DNA of 36,509 nucleotides, from contig NETF01000196.1 of NCBI GenBank assembly GCA_002172675.1, positions 1-36,509 on the forward strand, in the 5' to 3' direction. The notes beneath the pieces are model-generated. The model was not told the origin of the DNA, did not search any database, and was given only the letters and a program-made list of their open reading frames with translations. A program made the translations under genes and the position numbers. This stretch comes from an unicellular cyanobacterium SU3 (GTDB lineage Bacteria; Cyanobacteriota; Cyanobacteriia; Cyanobacteriales; Microcystaceae). Shown in pieces: positions 1 through 8,022 of this stretch (positions within the stretch are counted from its first letter, which is position 1; the number at the start of each line of letters is the position of its first letter).

Positions 1-81
1 CAATTGATTGTCATCAATTCCTAATAATCTTTTGGTTTGTTTAGGATATTTTTTTAGATAGCTCCAAGTGTAAGTTTCCAT
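1..81 (-). CDS. 5' end of a transposase, cut by the window edge
   Basis: Reading leftward from an ATG at 81-79, the minus strand is open to the window edge and gives 27 residues beginning METYTWSYLKKYP and continuing KQTKRLLGIDDNQL. This short N-terminus looks like the start of cyanobacterial IS5-like (DDE_Tnp_4 type) transposases, in which a YPxxxKRLLGI stretch precedes a helix-turn-helix. That comparison is from memory. It sits immediately left of the beheaded transposase on the plus strand, so an insertion of this element could be what truncated it. Only 81 bases are visible, so the family is uncertain. Confidence 0.45.
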   Translation of the reverse strand, partial: METYTWSYLKKYPKQTKRLLGIDDNQL

Positions 82-91
82 TCTTTTTTGA

Positions 92-973
92 ACTAATTAT
101 TCATTTTATTATACTATATTTCTTGATTTTATTAAATTATGGAGATGTCTATTAGATATAGAATTATATCAACACGCTAATTCGTTATCAGAGGGAAAAA
201 AAGATCCAGAGTTTCTAAAAAAGCCAGAAATAGCTTTAAACTTAATAGACAAAACTTTAAAGAGAAACTATCGACCAGGAATTGTTATTATTGATTCAGG
301 GTATGGTAATAATACATCCTTTTTAAAAGAATTAGAAAACCGAAACTTGAAGTATTTAGGAGGAATAGCTAAAAACAGAAAAGTGAGTGTAGAAAAAGAA
401 GAAGTTACTACACCTATACGCATAGATGAACTAGCTAAAAGCTTACCCAAAGAAGCTTTTACGGAAATTAATTTAGTTTTAGATAAACCAAAGAAAGTTT
501 GGGTAACAACATTTGAGGTAGAAATATCACGACTAAAAGGAATAAGAAGCGTTGCTATCGTTATGAATGCAAGCTCTTTTGATGAAGCGACAGATGTAGA
601 CTATTTTATCACTAATGTTGACTCAAATAAAGTTACTCCACAGTGGGTGGTAGAAACTTATTCTCAAAGAAACTGGGTGGAAGTTTTCTATCGGGAAGCT
701 AAGGGTTGGTTAGGACTTAAAGAGTATCAAGTTAGGCATAAACGCAGTTTGCTAAGACATTTTATCTTAGTATTTTGTGCTTATACTTTTATTCTTTGGC
801 ATAAGTTAACTGGAGGATTAAGACGACGATGGGGAAACAAACCTTTGAATAGTTTTCCTGAAGCTTTAGAAGCATTTCGTACAGCTATCTCTTACCGTTT
901 TCATAACTGGCTAAAGAATAATGCTAATGTATTCGCTAGGTACAAAGCTAGTTTTGGCTATATTTGGGCTTGA
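92..973 (+). pseudogene. IS701-like transposase, N-terminally truncated
   Basis: The frame is open from just after a TGA at 89-91 to a TGA ending at 973. Transposase-like sequence begins near 160 (ELYQHANSLSEGKKD) and continues through IDSGYGNNTSFLKELENR, which carries a DDE-type aspartate, to the C-terminal signature VEVFYREAKGWLGLKEYQVR and the end YKASFGYIWA. This C-terminal half matches what I recall of cyanobacterial IS701-family transposases, which are usually about 400 residues or more. About 270 residues of recognisable sequence remain, and the N-terminal part with the first catalytic aspartate is missing. There is no ATG at a plausible place; the first usable in-frame start is a TTG at 347. 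I infer a dead fragment left after another insertion at about 80-160. Confidence 0.7.
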
Positions 974-1064
974 AATTTGCTAAAGTCCCACTAAAAAATA
1001 CACTCGCTTTTTTCATTAAATTAGGATGTTCTATTAATTTTAAGTTAATAGAAACTAATAATAA

Positions 1065-2732
1065 TTAATGCTTGTTCAAATTATTACCTAAATTTTCAAT
1101 TCTAAACCCTGGTACTTGATAATCTTTTGGTAAATAGTTAGCAGGTATTGTATTTTGATTACCATCCCTAATAGCAGAATAATGGGGGGATAAAATTTCA
1201 ATATCTGATTCATTACATTTATCTTGAATATTTTGATGAAGATCAGAATAAATGTAAAATAATTTACGAGTTTTATCCGTATAAACATTTAATTCATAGC
1301 TAACATAAAAGTCATCTAAACTGGTTTGCAAAACGAAAGGTTTAGGATCTTTTAATAAGGACTCTGTAACATCAGCAGCAGCTAATAAAACCTGATGAAC
1401 TTTGCGCCAAGGAACATCATAACCTAACGTAATTGTAGTAGAAATAATTAAGGGGATACCTGTCTCTCTAGCAGACGCACTAAAGTTAACTACATTACTA
1501 TTTAATACTGTTGCATTGGGTAAAGTAACAATGACATTTTTCGGGGTACGAATGCGAGTGACTAGCAAAGTTTTGTCTTCTATATCGCCAATAATATCAT
1601 CAATTTGTACGCGATCGCCTAATTGAAATGCACGGGTATAAATTAAAATTACACCCCCGACAGTATTCGCTACAGCAGAAGTTGAACCAAGGGAGAAAAG
1701 AATACCCAAAAACACAGAAATACCTCGAAAAGCAGGAGAATCAAACCCTGGTAAATAGGGAAAAGCAACCACAGCAGCTAAAGCAATAATGAGAAATTGT
1801 AAAATATTATAAGTTGGGGTTGCCCAATCTTGATAAAATCCAGGTATAGTAATATTTCCTCGTTCTAATTCCTTGAAAACAAATTTACAAAAACGGATAA
1901 TATAATAGGTCGAAACAGCAATTAACCCAATCATAAAAATATTGGGAATATAGTTAAGAACCGATTCGGAAATATATAAAACAGCTTTGAAAATATAATC
2001 AAAAATCTGTTGTGAGATTTTCCGAGTCAAGGGAAAAAAGCTAAGAATAAAAGGAACATATAGAAAGAGTATTAAAAGAACAAGAATGACTCTTATAATT
2101 TTAATAACTGCAATTAAACTATTAGTGACTTGAGTGGAACTAATAAGATTGACATTTTGAATTCTCAAACTAGGAATAACTGTATCTTTCCATCTATCTA
2201 AAAGACTAAATAGTTTTGGAAAAACGAGATCCATTAGTTTGAAAATTAACAAAAGTGATAAAGTTGCCAAAACAGTCCAAACTAAACTAAAAATTCTGGC
2301 AATTAAGGTTCTTTCTTCTCTAAATTGCGTGATAGAAGTTTTGATGATTTCTAAGTATTCTTCGGATAATTCTTGACGAGATTTTCTAGCAGCATTTGCA
2401 TCTTCTTCTGTAAGGGTAGCTAAAATTTTATCTTCAGCAACAATACTGGTAATATTTTCTTGAGGTTCTAGTTTAATTGAGTCAACAGATAAAGCATTAT
2501 CTTCTGCAAACTTTTCTAATCTATTATTAATTGTCTCTGCTCTTTCTTCAGGAGAAAATGATCCCGTCGGTGCTTGTATTTTAAATAAGGTATGATCATT
2601 TAAAATAATAGGATATCCGTCAATTTTGTTACCACTACTACTCTCATCCTGTCCATACACTAAAGGAGAAACAAAAGTAAGAGAAAGTGCAATCAAGACA
2701 AAGCAGATAAATGACTTAATTTTTTTGCTCAT
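1065..2732 (-). CDS. MscS-family mechanosensitive ion channel
   Basis: This 555-residue membrane protein begins with a signal peptide (residues 1-27, ending at VYGQ). A periplasmic stretch of about 110 residues follows, then about five hydrophobic segments, including WTVLATLSLLLIFKLM, VILVLLILFLYVPFIL and IIALAAVVAFPYLPGF. The pore-lining helix and MscS beta domain follow, recognisable from STSAVANTVGGVILIYTRAF then QLGDRVQIDDIIGDIEDKT and TLPNATVLNSNVVNFS. The family opens under membrane tension to release solutes during hypo-osmotic shock. The protein is larger than E. coli MscS (286 residues) and belongs to the group with a signal peptide and extra N-terminal segments. It stands alone: the transposase remnant lies downstream and 185 bases of AT-rich sequence lie upstream. 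The ATG has no clear Shine-Dalgarno sequence. Confidence 0.88.
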   Translation of the reverse strand: MSKKIKSFICFVLIALSLTFVSPLVYGQDESSSGNKIDGYPIILNDHTLFKIQAPTGSFSPEERAETINNRLEKFAEDNALSVDSIKLEPQENITSIVAEDKILATLTEEDANAARKSRQELSEEYLEIIKTSITQFREERTLIARIFSLVWTVLATLSLLLIFKLMDLVFPKLFSLLDRWKDTVIPSLRIQNVNLISSTQVTNSLIAVIKIIRVILVLLILFLYVPFILSFFPLTRKISQQIFDYIFKAVLYISESVLNYIPNIFMIGLIAVSTYYIIRFCKFVFKELERGNITIPGFYQDWATPTYNILQFLIIALAAVVAFPYLPGFDSPAFRGISVFLGILFSLGSTSAVANTVGGVILIYTRAFQLGDRVQIDDIIGDIEDKTLLVTRIRTPKNVIVTLPNATVLNSNVVNFSASARETGIPLIISTTITLGYDVPWRKVHQVLLAAADVTESLLKDPKPFVLQTSLDDFYVSYELNVYTDKTRKLFYIYSDLHQNIQDKCNESDIEILSPHYSAIRDGNQNTIPANYLPKDYQVPGFRIENLGNNLNKH

Positions 2733-2917
2733 TTTGTTAGAAAGCTCAGAGAGTTAAGAAATAGGGGAAGTTTTGAAAGAATTAACAAATGTACTTAATA
2801 GGATGAAGATCAAGGGAAATACCTAATAAGTCGCATTAATGTCCTAAAGATAATAAAGTACAATAAATTAACGCACCAGTTTGTATTCTCAACAACAATC
2901 TTGTAAATATTAAAGAA

Positions 2918-3832
2918 TTATCGGCTTAACCAACTTTTTAAGTCTTCTACAGTAGAAAACTCAAAAATAGCTTCTCCTAATGCTTCAATTTTGTCAATTT
3001 CTAACTCCTGAATTTGAGCTTTAATTTCAGGGTTAATTGTTCCTAATTTTCGTTCTATTAAACGGATAACTAGGTTTTTTTCTCTCATTATTCCCTGTTC
3101 AATTCCTTGTTCAATTCCTTGTCTCATCCAACTGGTAACAATTTCCATCACATCCTCCTCTTCTTCGGGTAAAAAAGTATTTAACTCTGATCTAAAAATG
3201 CTTTCCTCTACTGGATTTAAAGTTAGATAAGTATCAATAAATCCTGAAATTAATTGCATTCTAGCTGGATCTAATTTTAAGGTTACTAATAATCTTAGAC
3301 ATTGTGCTTTAACTTTAGCTCGATCTTGATTAGCTATTTTCATTTTAGCCATTAATGCTGATGCAATAGGATTCGGTTGATTAATGAAATCTCGCCAATT
3401 TAACTGATTAAGCTGTACCACACGATAGTTAAAGTCTAACACTTTAAAATCAGGAAATTCAACTTTGTATTGATTTGCTGCTGCTTTTTTAGGATAATCA
3501 TAGGAAAAGATAACAATAGGATAGATGGGTAAGGCAAACTTTTCATGAAGACGAGCAAAATAAGAAAACATTCGTCTATTAAAGTTTGTTTGTGAACTCG
3601 ATTGTGCTTCAATATGAATTAAGAAAAAAGAAGTCTGATTTTTAAACTTGACTTGAGCAATTAAATCAGTTTCATATTTTTCTCCTTCTGTAACATCTGT
3701 AAAAATTTCTTTATCCAAAAACTTGATCGAATTTTTATCAAGATAAGTTATCACTTGAGGAAAAAATAGATCGATAAATTCCACAAAAAAGGTTGAAAGT
3801 AATTCTTTAAATAAGCGATCATGATCAACCAT
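2918..3832 (-). CDS. Rpn-family PD-(D/E)XK nuclease-like protein with DUF4351 tail
   Basis: This 304-residue protein belongs to the very abundant cyanobacterial Rpn/PDDEXK_2 family, annotated as recombination-promoting nuclease or putative transposase. The fold's core is visible: D55 in YETDLIAQVKF and E75-x-Q77 in FFLIHIEAQSS, in place of the canonical E-x-K. The C-terminus (about 240-304: REKNLVIRLIERKLGTINPE ... LKSWLSR) is the DUF4351 helical tail. Between them lies an in-frame GIEQ tandem repeat. It follows the histidine phosphatase gene with a gap of 5 bases, and its GGAAG ribosome-binding site overlaps that gene's end, so the two are probably cotranscribed. The true cellular role of these proteins is poorly defined; family assignment is firm, function is not. 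Confidence 0.85.
   Translation of the reverse strand: MVDHDRLFKELLSTFFVEFIDLFFPQVITYLDKNSIKFLDKEIFTDVTEGEKYETDLIAQVKFKNQTSFFLIHIEAQSSSQTNFNRRMFSYFARLHEKFALPIYPIVIFSYDYPKKAAANQYKVEFPDFKVLDFNYRVVQLNQLNWRDFINQPNPIASALMAKMKIANQDRAKVKAQCLRLLVTLKLDPARMQLISGFIDTYLTLNPVEESIFRSELNTFLPEEEEDVMEIVTSWMRQGIEQGIEQGIMREKNLVIRLIERKLGTINPEIKAQIQELEIDKIEALGEAIFEFSTVEDLKSWLSR
3091..3126 (-). repeat. 12-bp tandem repeat coding GIEQ units
   Basis: Units TTCCCTGTTCAA (3091), TTCCTTGTTCAA (3103) and a degenerate third (3115) are read on the minus strand as successive GIEQ tetrapeptides inside the Rpn-type gene. Copy-number changes by slippage would stay in frame. Confidence 0.75.
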
Positions 3833-3837
3833 TTTTG

Positions 3838-4476
3838 TTAACTTCCAGCACGATCTTGTAATTCTTGACTCATATAAGAGCGATCGCCTAATTTTTTTAA
3901 TAAAGGACCATGTAATCCGAATTCAACCACACTCACCGATGCTGCTAACATATCAATTCTGTCACGATAACGACCTAAATCAATGCCTAATAAATGACAT
4001 AAAATAATTCTAATTGTTGTTTTATGAGCGACAACTAATACCTTTCCATCGGGATATTTTGCTTCAATTTCTGATATAATTAACATAGCCCGACTACCCA
4101 CTTCTACTGCGGTTTCTCCCCCTGGAGGAGGGTTCCAAGCAGGTTCTGTCATCCAGTCAATATATTCCTCTAAATTATTTTCTTTAACCCAGTCACGGGT
4201 TTTATCTTCCCATTGACCAAAATTCATTTCTTTGAGTCCATCTTTGATCTGCATTTCCATTCCTGTTGCATCACAAAGAGGTTTTGCAGTGGCAATAGTT
4301 CGCTTCATGGGACTAACATAAATAGCAGACCAATCAAAGGATTTATAAGCATTAGCAAACGCTTTTGCCATTTCTTTTCCTTGAGGCGTTAAATCAGGAT
4401 CAAGGGTGCCACAAAAACTATCTTTAAGACTACTTTCTGTTTCACCGTGACGCAAAAAATATAACGTTAAACTCAT
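3838..4476 (-). CDS. Histidine phosphatase family protein (phosphoglycerate mutase-like)
   Basis: This 212-residue protein has the complete histidine phosphatase core: LRHGET at residues 8-13 with phospho-acceptor H10, R59 in SPMKRT, the proton donor region around E83 (LKEMNFGQWE), and the second histidine H151 in VVAHKTTIR. Family members are cofactor-independent phosphatases (alpha-ribazole phosphatase CobC, fructose-2,6-bisphosphatase-like, broad-specificity) or mutases. The sequence alone does not fix the substrate, and there are no cobalamin genes nearby to argue for CobC. A good Shine-Dalgarno sequence (GAGAGGA) lies 9 bases before the ATG. It is the first gene of a likely two-gene unit with the Rpn-type gene. 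Confidence 0.85.
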   Translation of the reverse strand: MSLTLYFLRHGETESSLKDSFCGTLDPDLTPQGKEMAKAFANAYKSFDWSAIYVSPMKRTIATAKPLCDATGMEMQIKDGLKEMNFGQWEDKTRDWVKENNLEEYIDWMTEPAWNPPPGGETAVEVGSRAMLIISEIEAKYPDGKVLVVAHKTTIRIILCHLLGIDLGRYRDRIDMLAASVSVVEFGLHGPLLKKLGDRSYMSQELQDRAGS

Positions 4477-4719
4477 GATAATTGTCCTCTCATTTAACTA
4501 GGAGTGAATGACTTATTGTTAGTTTAAAATATAGACATCTCAACTCTATCAATTTCAAGTTAAAACTTCGATAAACCATGATACAAGAACACTCGTTGAA
4601 AAATGTATAACTTGAGAACCACTGAAAAACCAACACAAGTTATAAACTAAGCAAATAGTCAGATCAACCGCTAACCTTTATTATTGTTGAGATAGGGTTA
4701 TAACCAATGATTGTAATTA

Positions 4720-6225
4720 ATGATGACATTTCGAGAAGAATTTGAACTACTCCTAAGGGCCTGTTACCCTTTAATTTATATTTCCACCAGCGAAGAAGAA
4801 AGACTAGAAACTGCGATCGCCCAATGCGCCCAAACCATGCAAAACCGCACCGTCTACACTTGGGACTTTGTGGACGGGTATCAAGATAATCCCAACAACA
4901 AAGGAGTTGGCAGACGTAACCCCCTCCAAGCCTTAGAATTTGTGGAAAATTTGTCCAATAATATCGGTGGAATCTTCATTTTACGAGACTTTCAAAGATT
5001 CTTAGAAGATGTTTCTATTTCCCGAAAACTACGAAACCTGGCCCGTAGTTTAAAATCTCAACCTAAAAATATCATTATTATTGCCCCACAAGTCCAAATT
5101 CCCGACGAATTAACCGAAGTTATAACCGTTCTTGACTTTCCCCTTCCCACCGCCACAGAAATAAAAAACGAGATACAACGCCTTTTAGGAGCTACCGGAC
5201 AACCCTTATCTGATACATTAGTTGATGAATTAGTAAGATCGGCACAAGGACTGTCCTTAGAGAGAATACGCCGTGTTTTGACCCTCTGTATTGCCAGTCA
5301 TGGACGCATTGAACCCGAAGACGTAGAACTGATTTTAGAAGAAAAACGTCAATCTATCCGTCAAACCCAAATTCTTGACTTTTACCCGGCTACCGAACAA
5401 ATTTCCGATATTGGCGGCTTAGACAACCTCAAAGACTGGTTACTGCGTCGGGGTGGAGCATTTAGCGAAAAAGCAAGGGACTATGGTTTACCGCACCCTA
5501 GAGGGCTGTTATTGGTGGGTATTCAAGGCACCGGAAAATCCCTCACTGCTAAAGCCATTTCTCACCATTGGCATTTACCCTTACTCCGTTTAGACGTAGG
5601 GCGACTGTTTGGCGGTTTAGTTGGGGAGTCCGAGTCTCGCACCCGTCAGATGGTCAGTTTAGCAGAAGCGTTAGCCCCTTGTGTGTTATGGATTGATGAG
5701 ATTGATAAAGCCTTTGCTGGCGTAGAAGGAAAAGGGGACGGAGGTACCACTAGCCGAGTATTTGGGACCTTTATTACCTGGTTAGCGGAAAAAAAATCCC
5801 CCGTGTTTGTCGTCGCTACAGCCAACAATATAAAAGCCTTGCCCCCAGAAATGTTACGCAAAGGCCGCTTTGACGAAATTTTCTTTGTGGGTTTACCCAG
5901 TCAAGGGGAACGAGAAGCAATTTTTAACGTCCATCTATCTAGACTGCGTCCCCATAATCTGAAAACTTACGACATCAAGCGACTTGCTTATGAAACCCCA
6001 GATTTTTCGGGGGCAGAAATTGAACAAACCTTAATCGAAGCTATGCACATTGGGTTTAGTCAAAATCGTGACTTTACCACCGATGATATCTTACAAGCAG
6101 CTAGTCAAATTATCCCCTTAGCCCGAACTGCCCAAGAAGAAATTGAATTTTTGCAGCAGTGGGCTGCCGCCGGAAAAGCCCGGTTAGCATCTCGTCAAAG
6201 TAGTTTAAATTCTTTAACCCCTTAA
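4720..6225 (+). CDS. ycf46: Ycf46-like AAA+ ATPase
   Basis: The 501-residue product matches cyanobacterial/plastid Ycf46. The N-terminal domain starts FREEFELLLRACYPLIYIST, with the typical YTWDFVDGYQDNP stretch near 46-58, and is followed by a degenerate AAA-like region. The C-terminal AAA module carries Walker A GIQGTGKS (267-274), Walker B VLWIDEID (322-329), a sensor-1 asparagine in TANN (367-370) and the arginine-finger region RKGRFDE (380-386). These residues look intact for ATP hydrolysis. Ycf46 is conserved in cyanobacteria and red-lineage plastids and has been linked to regulation of photosynthesis and inorganic carbon use, but its partner is not established. Two adjacent ATGs (4720, 4723) could each serve as the start. 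It has its own upstream region of 243 bases and is not obviously in an operon. Confidence 0.9.
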   Translation: MMTFREEFELLLRACYPLIYISTSEEERLETAIAQCAQTMQNRTVYTWDFVDGYQDNPNNKGVGRRNPLQALEFVENLSNNIGGIFILRDFQRFLEDVSISRKLRNLARSLKSQPKNIIIIAPQVQIPDELTEVITVLDFPLPTATEIKNEIQRLLGATGQPLSDTLVDELVRSAQGLSLERIRRVLTLCIASHGRIEPEDVELILEEKRQSIRQTQILDFYPATEQISDIGGLDNLKDWLLRRGGAFSEKARDYGLPHPRGLLLVGIQGTGKSLTAKAISHHWHLPLLRLDVGRLFGGLVGESESRTRQMVSLAEALAPCVLWIDEIDKAFAGVEGKGDGGTTSRVFGTFITWLAEKKSPVFVVATANNIKALPPEMLRKGRFDEIFFVGLPSQGEREAIFNVHLSRLRPHNLKTYDIKRLAYETPDFSGAEIEQTLIEAMHIGFSQNRDFTTDDILQAASQIIPLARTAQEEIEFLQQWAAAGKARLASRQSSLNSLTP

Positions 6226-6313
6226 GAAATAAATTACCTTTGAACAGTGGCTAAATTTGGGGAATCAACGTTAAGATTCAACTTTAAAAGTTATATCCTA
6301 TCCTGTTATCATT

Positions 6314-6799
6314 ATGAATCGTTTATCTGGCGTTTTTCAATTTTTATTAGGATTTTTCCTCGGTATCTTTTTATTAGTGGGGGGAACGGCTTCTTTAGCT
6401 TATGTAGTTTTTGCTCGCATGAATGCTAACCCTGAAAAACCCACCTTTGCTGAAGAGAAACCCCCAGAAACCACAGCAAAAGCTGAAAGTGAACCCGTTA
6501 CTAACAATGACAGCAAAACTCAACCTGTTGAAGAAGTAGTCGCTAAAGAATCTGTGATTGAAGAAGAAACAGAAGAACTCCCCGACGGGGCTTATCGAGC
6601 TAAAGTTACCTGGTCAACGGGTTTAAGTGTGCGATCGCAACCTGACTTAAATGCTGAAAGAATTGGCGGTGTTGAATACGATTCTGAGGTGATCATACTA
6701 CAAACTAGCAATGATGGTGATTGGCAACAAGTTCGTCTCCCCAACTCTCAACAAGAAGGTTGGGTTAAAGCCGGCAATGTCGAAAAAGTAGAGCAATAA
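6314..6799 (+). CDS. Membrane-anchored bacterial SH3-domain protein
   Basis: This 161-residue protein has a single N-terminal hydrophobic segment (about 8-30, FLLGFFLGIFLLVGGTASLA) that would anchor it or serve as an uncleaved signal. An acidic Glu/Pro/Lys-rich linker (about 35-90) follows, then a C-terminal bacterial SH3 domain (about 95-157: AKVTWSTGLSVRSQPDLNA ... GWVKAGNVEKV). Such SH3b domains usually bind peptidoglycan or act as protein-interaction modules outside the cytoplasmic membrane. It lies 88 bases downstream of ycf46 on the same strand and is closed by a strong hairpin/T-tract. Its exact role is unknown. Confidence 0.82.
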   Translation: MNRLSGVFQFLLGFFLGIFLLVGGTASLAYVVFARMNANPEKPTFAEEKPPETTAKAESEPVTNNDSKTQPVEEVVAKESVIEEETEELPDGAYRAKVTWSTGLSVRSQPDLNAERIGGVEYDSEVIILQTSNDGDWQQVRLPNSQQEGWVKAGNVEKVEQ

Positions 6800-6806
6800 T
6801 AAGTAG

Positions 6807-6833
6807 GGTGGGCAATGCTCACCTTTTTTTTTT
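6807..6833 (+). terminator. Terminator-like hairpin, copy 1 of the GGTGGGC repeat
   Basis: The stem GGTGGGC (6807-6813), loop AAT and arm GCTCACC (6817-6823) carry one G-T wobble and are followed by ten T residues (6824-6833), just after the SH3 gene. This is a good intrinsic terminator on the plus strand. The core, with flanking GTAG, recurs at 7978 and 12254. Confidence 0.8.
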
Positions 6834-6892
6834 GCTGATGAAAAGAGTTGACAACTTAACAGAATTTTAACTTACAAAAGAAAATTTTGTTA

Positions 6893-6898
6893 TATAAT
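6893..6898 (+). promoter_or_regulatory. Candidate -10 box for the sulfotransferase gene
   Basis: A perfect TATAAT stands 28 bases before the sulfotransferase ATG, downstream of a terminator, so the gene probably has its own promoter. No good -35 box is found at 16-18 bases; the TTGACA at 6848 is 39 bases away, too far to pair with it. Confidence 0.35.
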
Positions 6899-6926
6899 TT
6901 TTAGTACAAATTAATAAAAAATTTCT

Positions 6927-7817
6927 ATGCCTGAATTTCCACTCCCTAATTTTATTATTTTTGGTTCTATGAAATCTGGTTCTACCTCACTTTGTAATTA
7001 TTTAAATCAACATCCAGATATTTTTATTAGTAAAAAGAAAGAACCTAATTTTTTTCTACGTGAAAAAGGTAGCCAAATAACTCAAAATGGAAAAACGACA
7101 GTTTACACTTTAGACTGGTATAAGTATTGGTTTAGAAATGCAACACAAAAGGCGATTGGAGAAGCTTCTATAGCTTATCTTAGTAATGAGAAAGCTCCTG
7201 CACGCATAAAATCAACATTACCTAATGTTAAACTAATTGCTATACTACGCGAACCTGTATCTCGTTTATATTCTCACTACTTATTCATGGTAAAAGCGAA
7301 TCAAGAAGCTCATAATGTAGATTTGTTAAAGCTAATAGAAACTGACAAAAAATCAGATTCTCCCCAAAGGTATTTTGAAAGAGGTTTATATTTCCATTAT
7401 CTAAAAAACTACTATGAAATTTTTGATCCTCAAAATATAAAAATTTTTTTGTTTGAAGATTTCACTTCTAATCCAATGAAAGTTGTTAAAGATATTTTTG
7501 AATTTTTAGAGGTGGACAGTGATTTTACTCCTGTTGTTGGAGCGAAAGATGCTATTTCAGGAATTCCCAAAAATAAAGCAATTTATAATTTTGTTTATAA
7601 AAAAAACTGGATTAAAAAAGCTTTACAACCAATTACAAGAGCTTTATTGCCTAACCGCGAAAAAAGAAGAGTTCTATGGACAAAACTTATAGAAAAAAAT
7701 TTATCTCGTCCTTCTTTAGATCCAAAAACAAAAGAGATTTTGTCAGAAATGTATAAACCTGATATTATTCAACTTCAAGAACTAATCAATCGAGATTTAT
7801 CAAATTGGTTATCTTAA
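6927..7817 (+). CDS. Sulfotransferase domain protein
   Basis: This 296-residue protein has the PAPS-dependent sulfotransferase fold. The 5'-phosphosulfate loop is GSMKSGST at 13-20, and the 3'-phosphate site is REPVSRLYSHY at 108-118, with the serine and arginine expected there. It resembles heparan-sulfate/NodH-type enzymes that sulfate carbohydrates, so an exported polysaccharide or glycolipid is a likely acceptor. The acceptor cannot be named from sequence. The gene sits alone between two copies of the same terminator-like repeat, is very AT-rich, uses AAA/TTT-type codons heavily and contains no HIP1 octamer, all consistent with accessory acquisition. Its last codons overlap the start of a HicB-like remnant. 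There is no clear Shine-Dalgarno sequence before the ATG. Confidence 0.85.
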   Translation: MPEFPLPNFIIFGSMKSGSTSLCNYLNQHPDIFISKKKEPNFFLREKGSQITQNGKTTVYTLDWYKYWFRNATQKAIGEASIAYLSNEKAPARIKSTLPNVKLIAILREPVSRLYSHYLFMVKANQEAHNVDLLKLIETDKKSDSPQRYFERGLYFHYLKNYYEIFDPQNIKIFLFEDFTSNPMKVVKDIFEFLEVDSDFTPVVGAKDAISGIPKNKAIYNFVYKKNWIKKALQPITRALLPNREKRRVLWTKLIEKNLSRPSLDPKTKEILSEMYKPDIIQLQELINRDLSNWLS

Positions 7818-8014
7818 CATTCTCAGAAGGAGGATATTGGACAATTTGTTCCGAAGTCCTAGGTGCCAATGGTCAAGGAGAAACCATTGAAGAGGCAAAA
7901 GAAAACTTAAAAAGTGCTATAAAATTAATTTTTGAAGATCGTTTAGCTGATATTTGTCGAGGACTTCCTAAAAGTAGGGTGGGCAATGCCCACCTTTTTT
8001 GTGTTAATTCATAA
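7805..8014 (+). pseudogene. HicB-like antitoxin remnant
   Basis: The 69-codon frame opens only at a TTG inside the sulfotransferase 3' end. It encodes a HicB-type domain, with GGYWTICSEVLGANGQGETI followed by EEAKENLKSAIKLIFEDRLAD. Intact relatives begin several residues earlier with an ATG and end with a different tail. Here the last 16 residues or so (KSRVGNAHLFCVNS) are simply translation of the GTAGGGTGGGC hairpin repeat. No HicA-like toxin is adjacent. I infer a decayed antitoxin cut at the 5' side by the sulfotransferase junction and at the 3' side by the repeat. It could still be expressed by readthrough, but there is no evidence for that. Confidence 0.55.
7978..8000. terminator. Terminator-like hairpin, copy 2 of the GGTGGGC repeat
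   Basis: A perfect 7-bp stem GGTGGGC (7978-7984), loop AAT and GCCCACC (7988-7994) are followed by six T residues. It lies between the plus-strand sulfotransferase/HicB remnant and the minus-strand flavodiiron gene, whose stop is about 22 bases further right, so it can serve the converging transcripts. Confidence 0.75.
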
Positions 8015-8022
8015 CCATGCTA

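Noticed and set aside
6247-6429. Short plus-strand frame overlapping the start of the SH3-protein gene
   Set aside because: It overlaps the SH3 protein gene in another frame and encodes a peptide without any coherent feature; the SH3 frame has a membrane anchor and a domain.
6848-6898. TTGACA (6848) and TATAAT (6893) as a sigma-70 promoter pair
   Set aside because: The spacing is 39 bases; functional pairs need about 16-18. Only the TATAAT was kept as a candidate.
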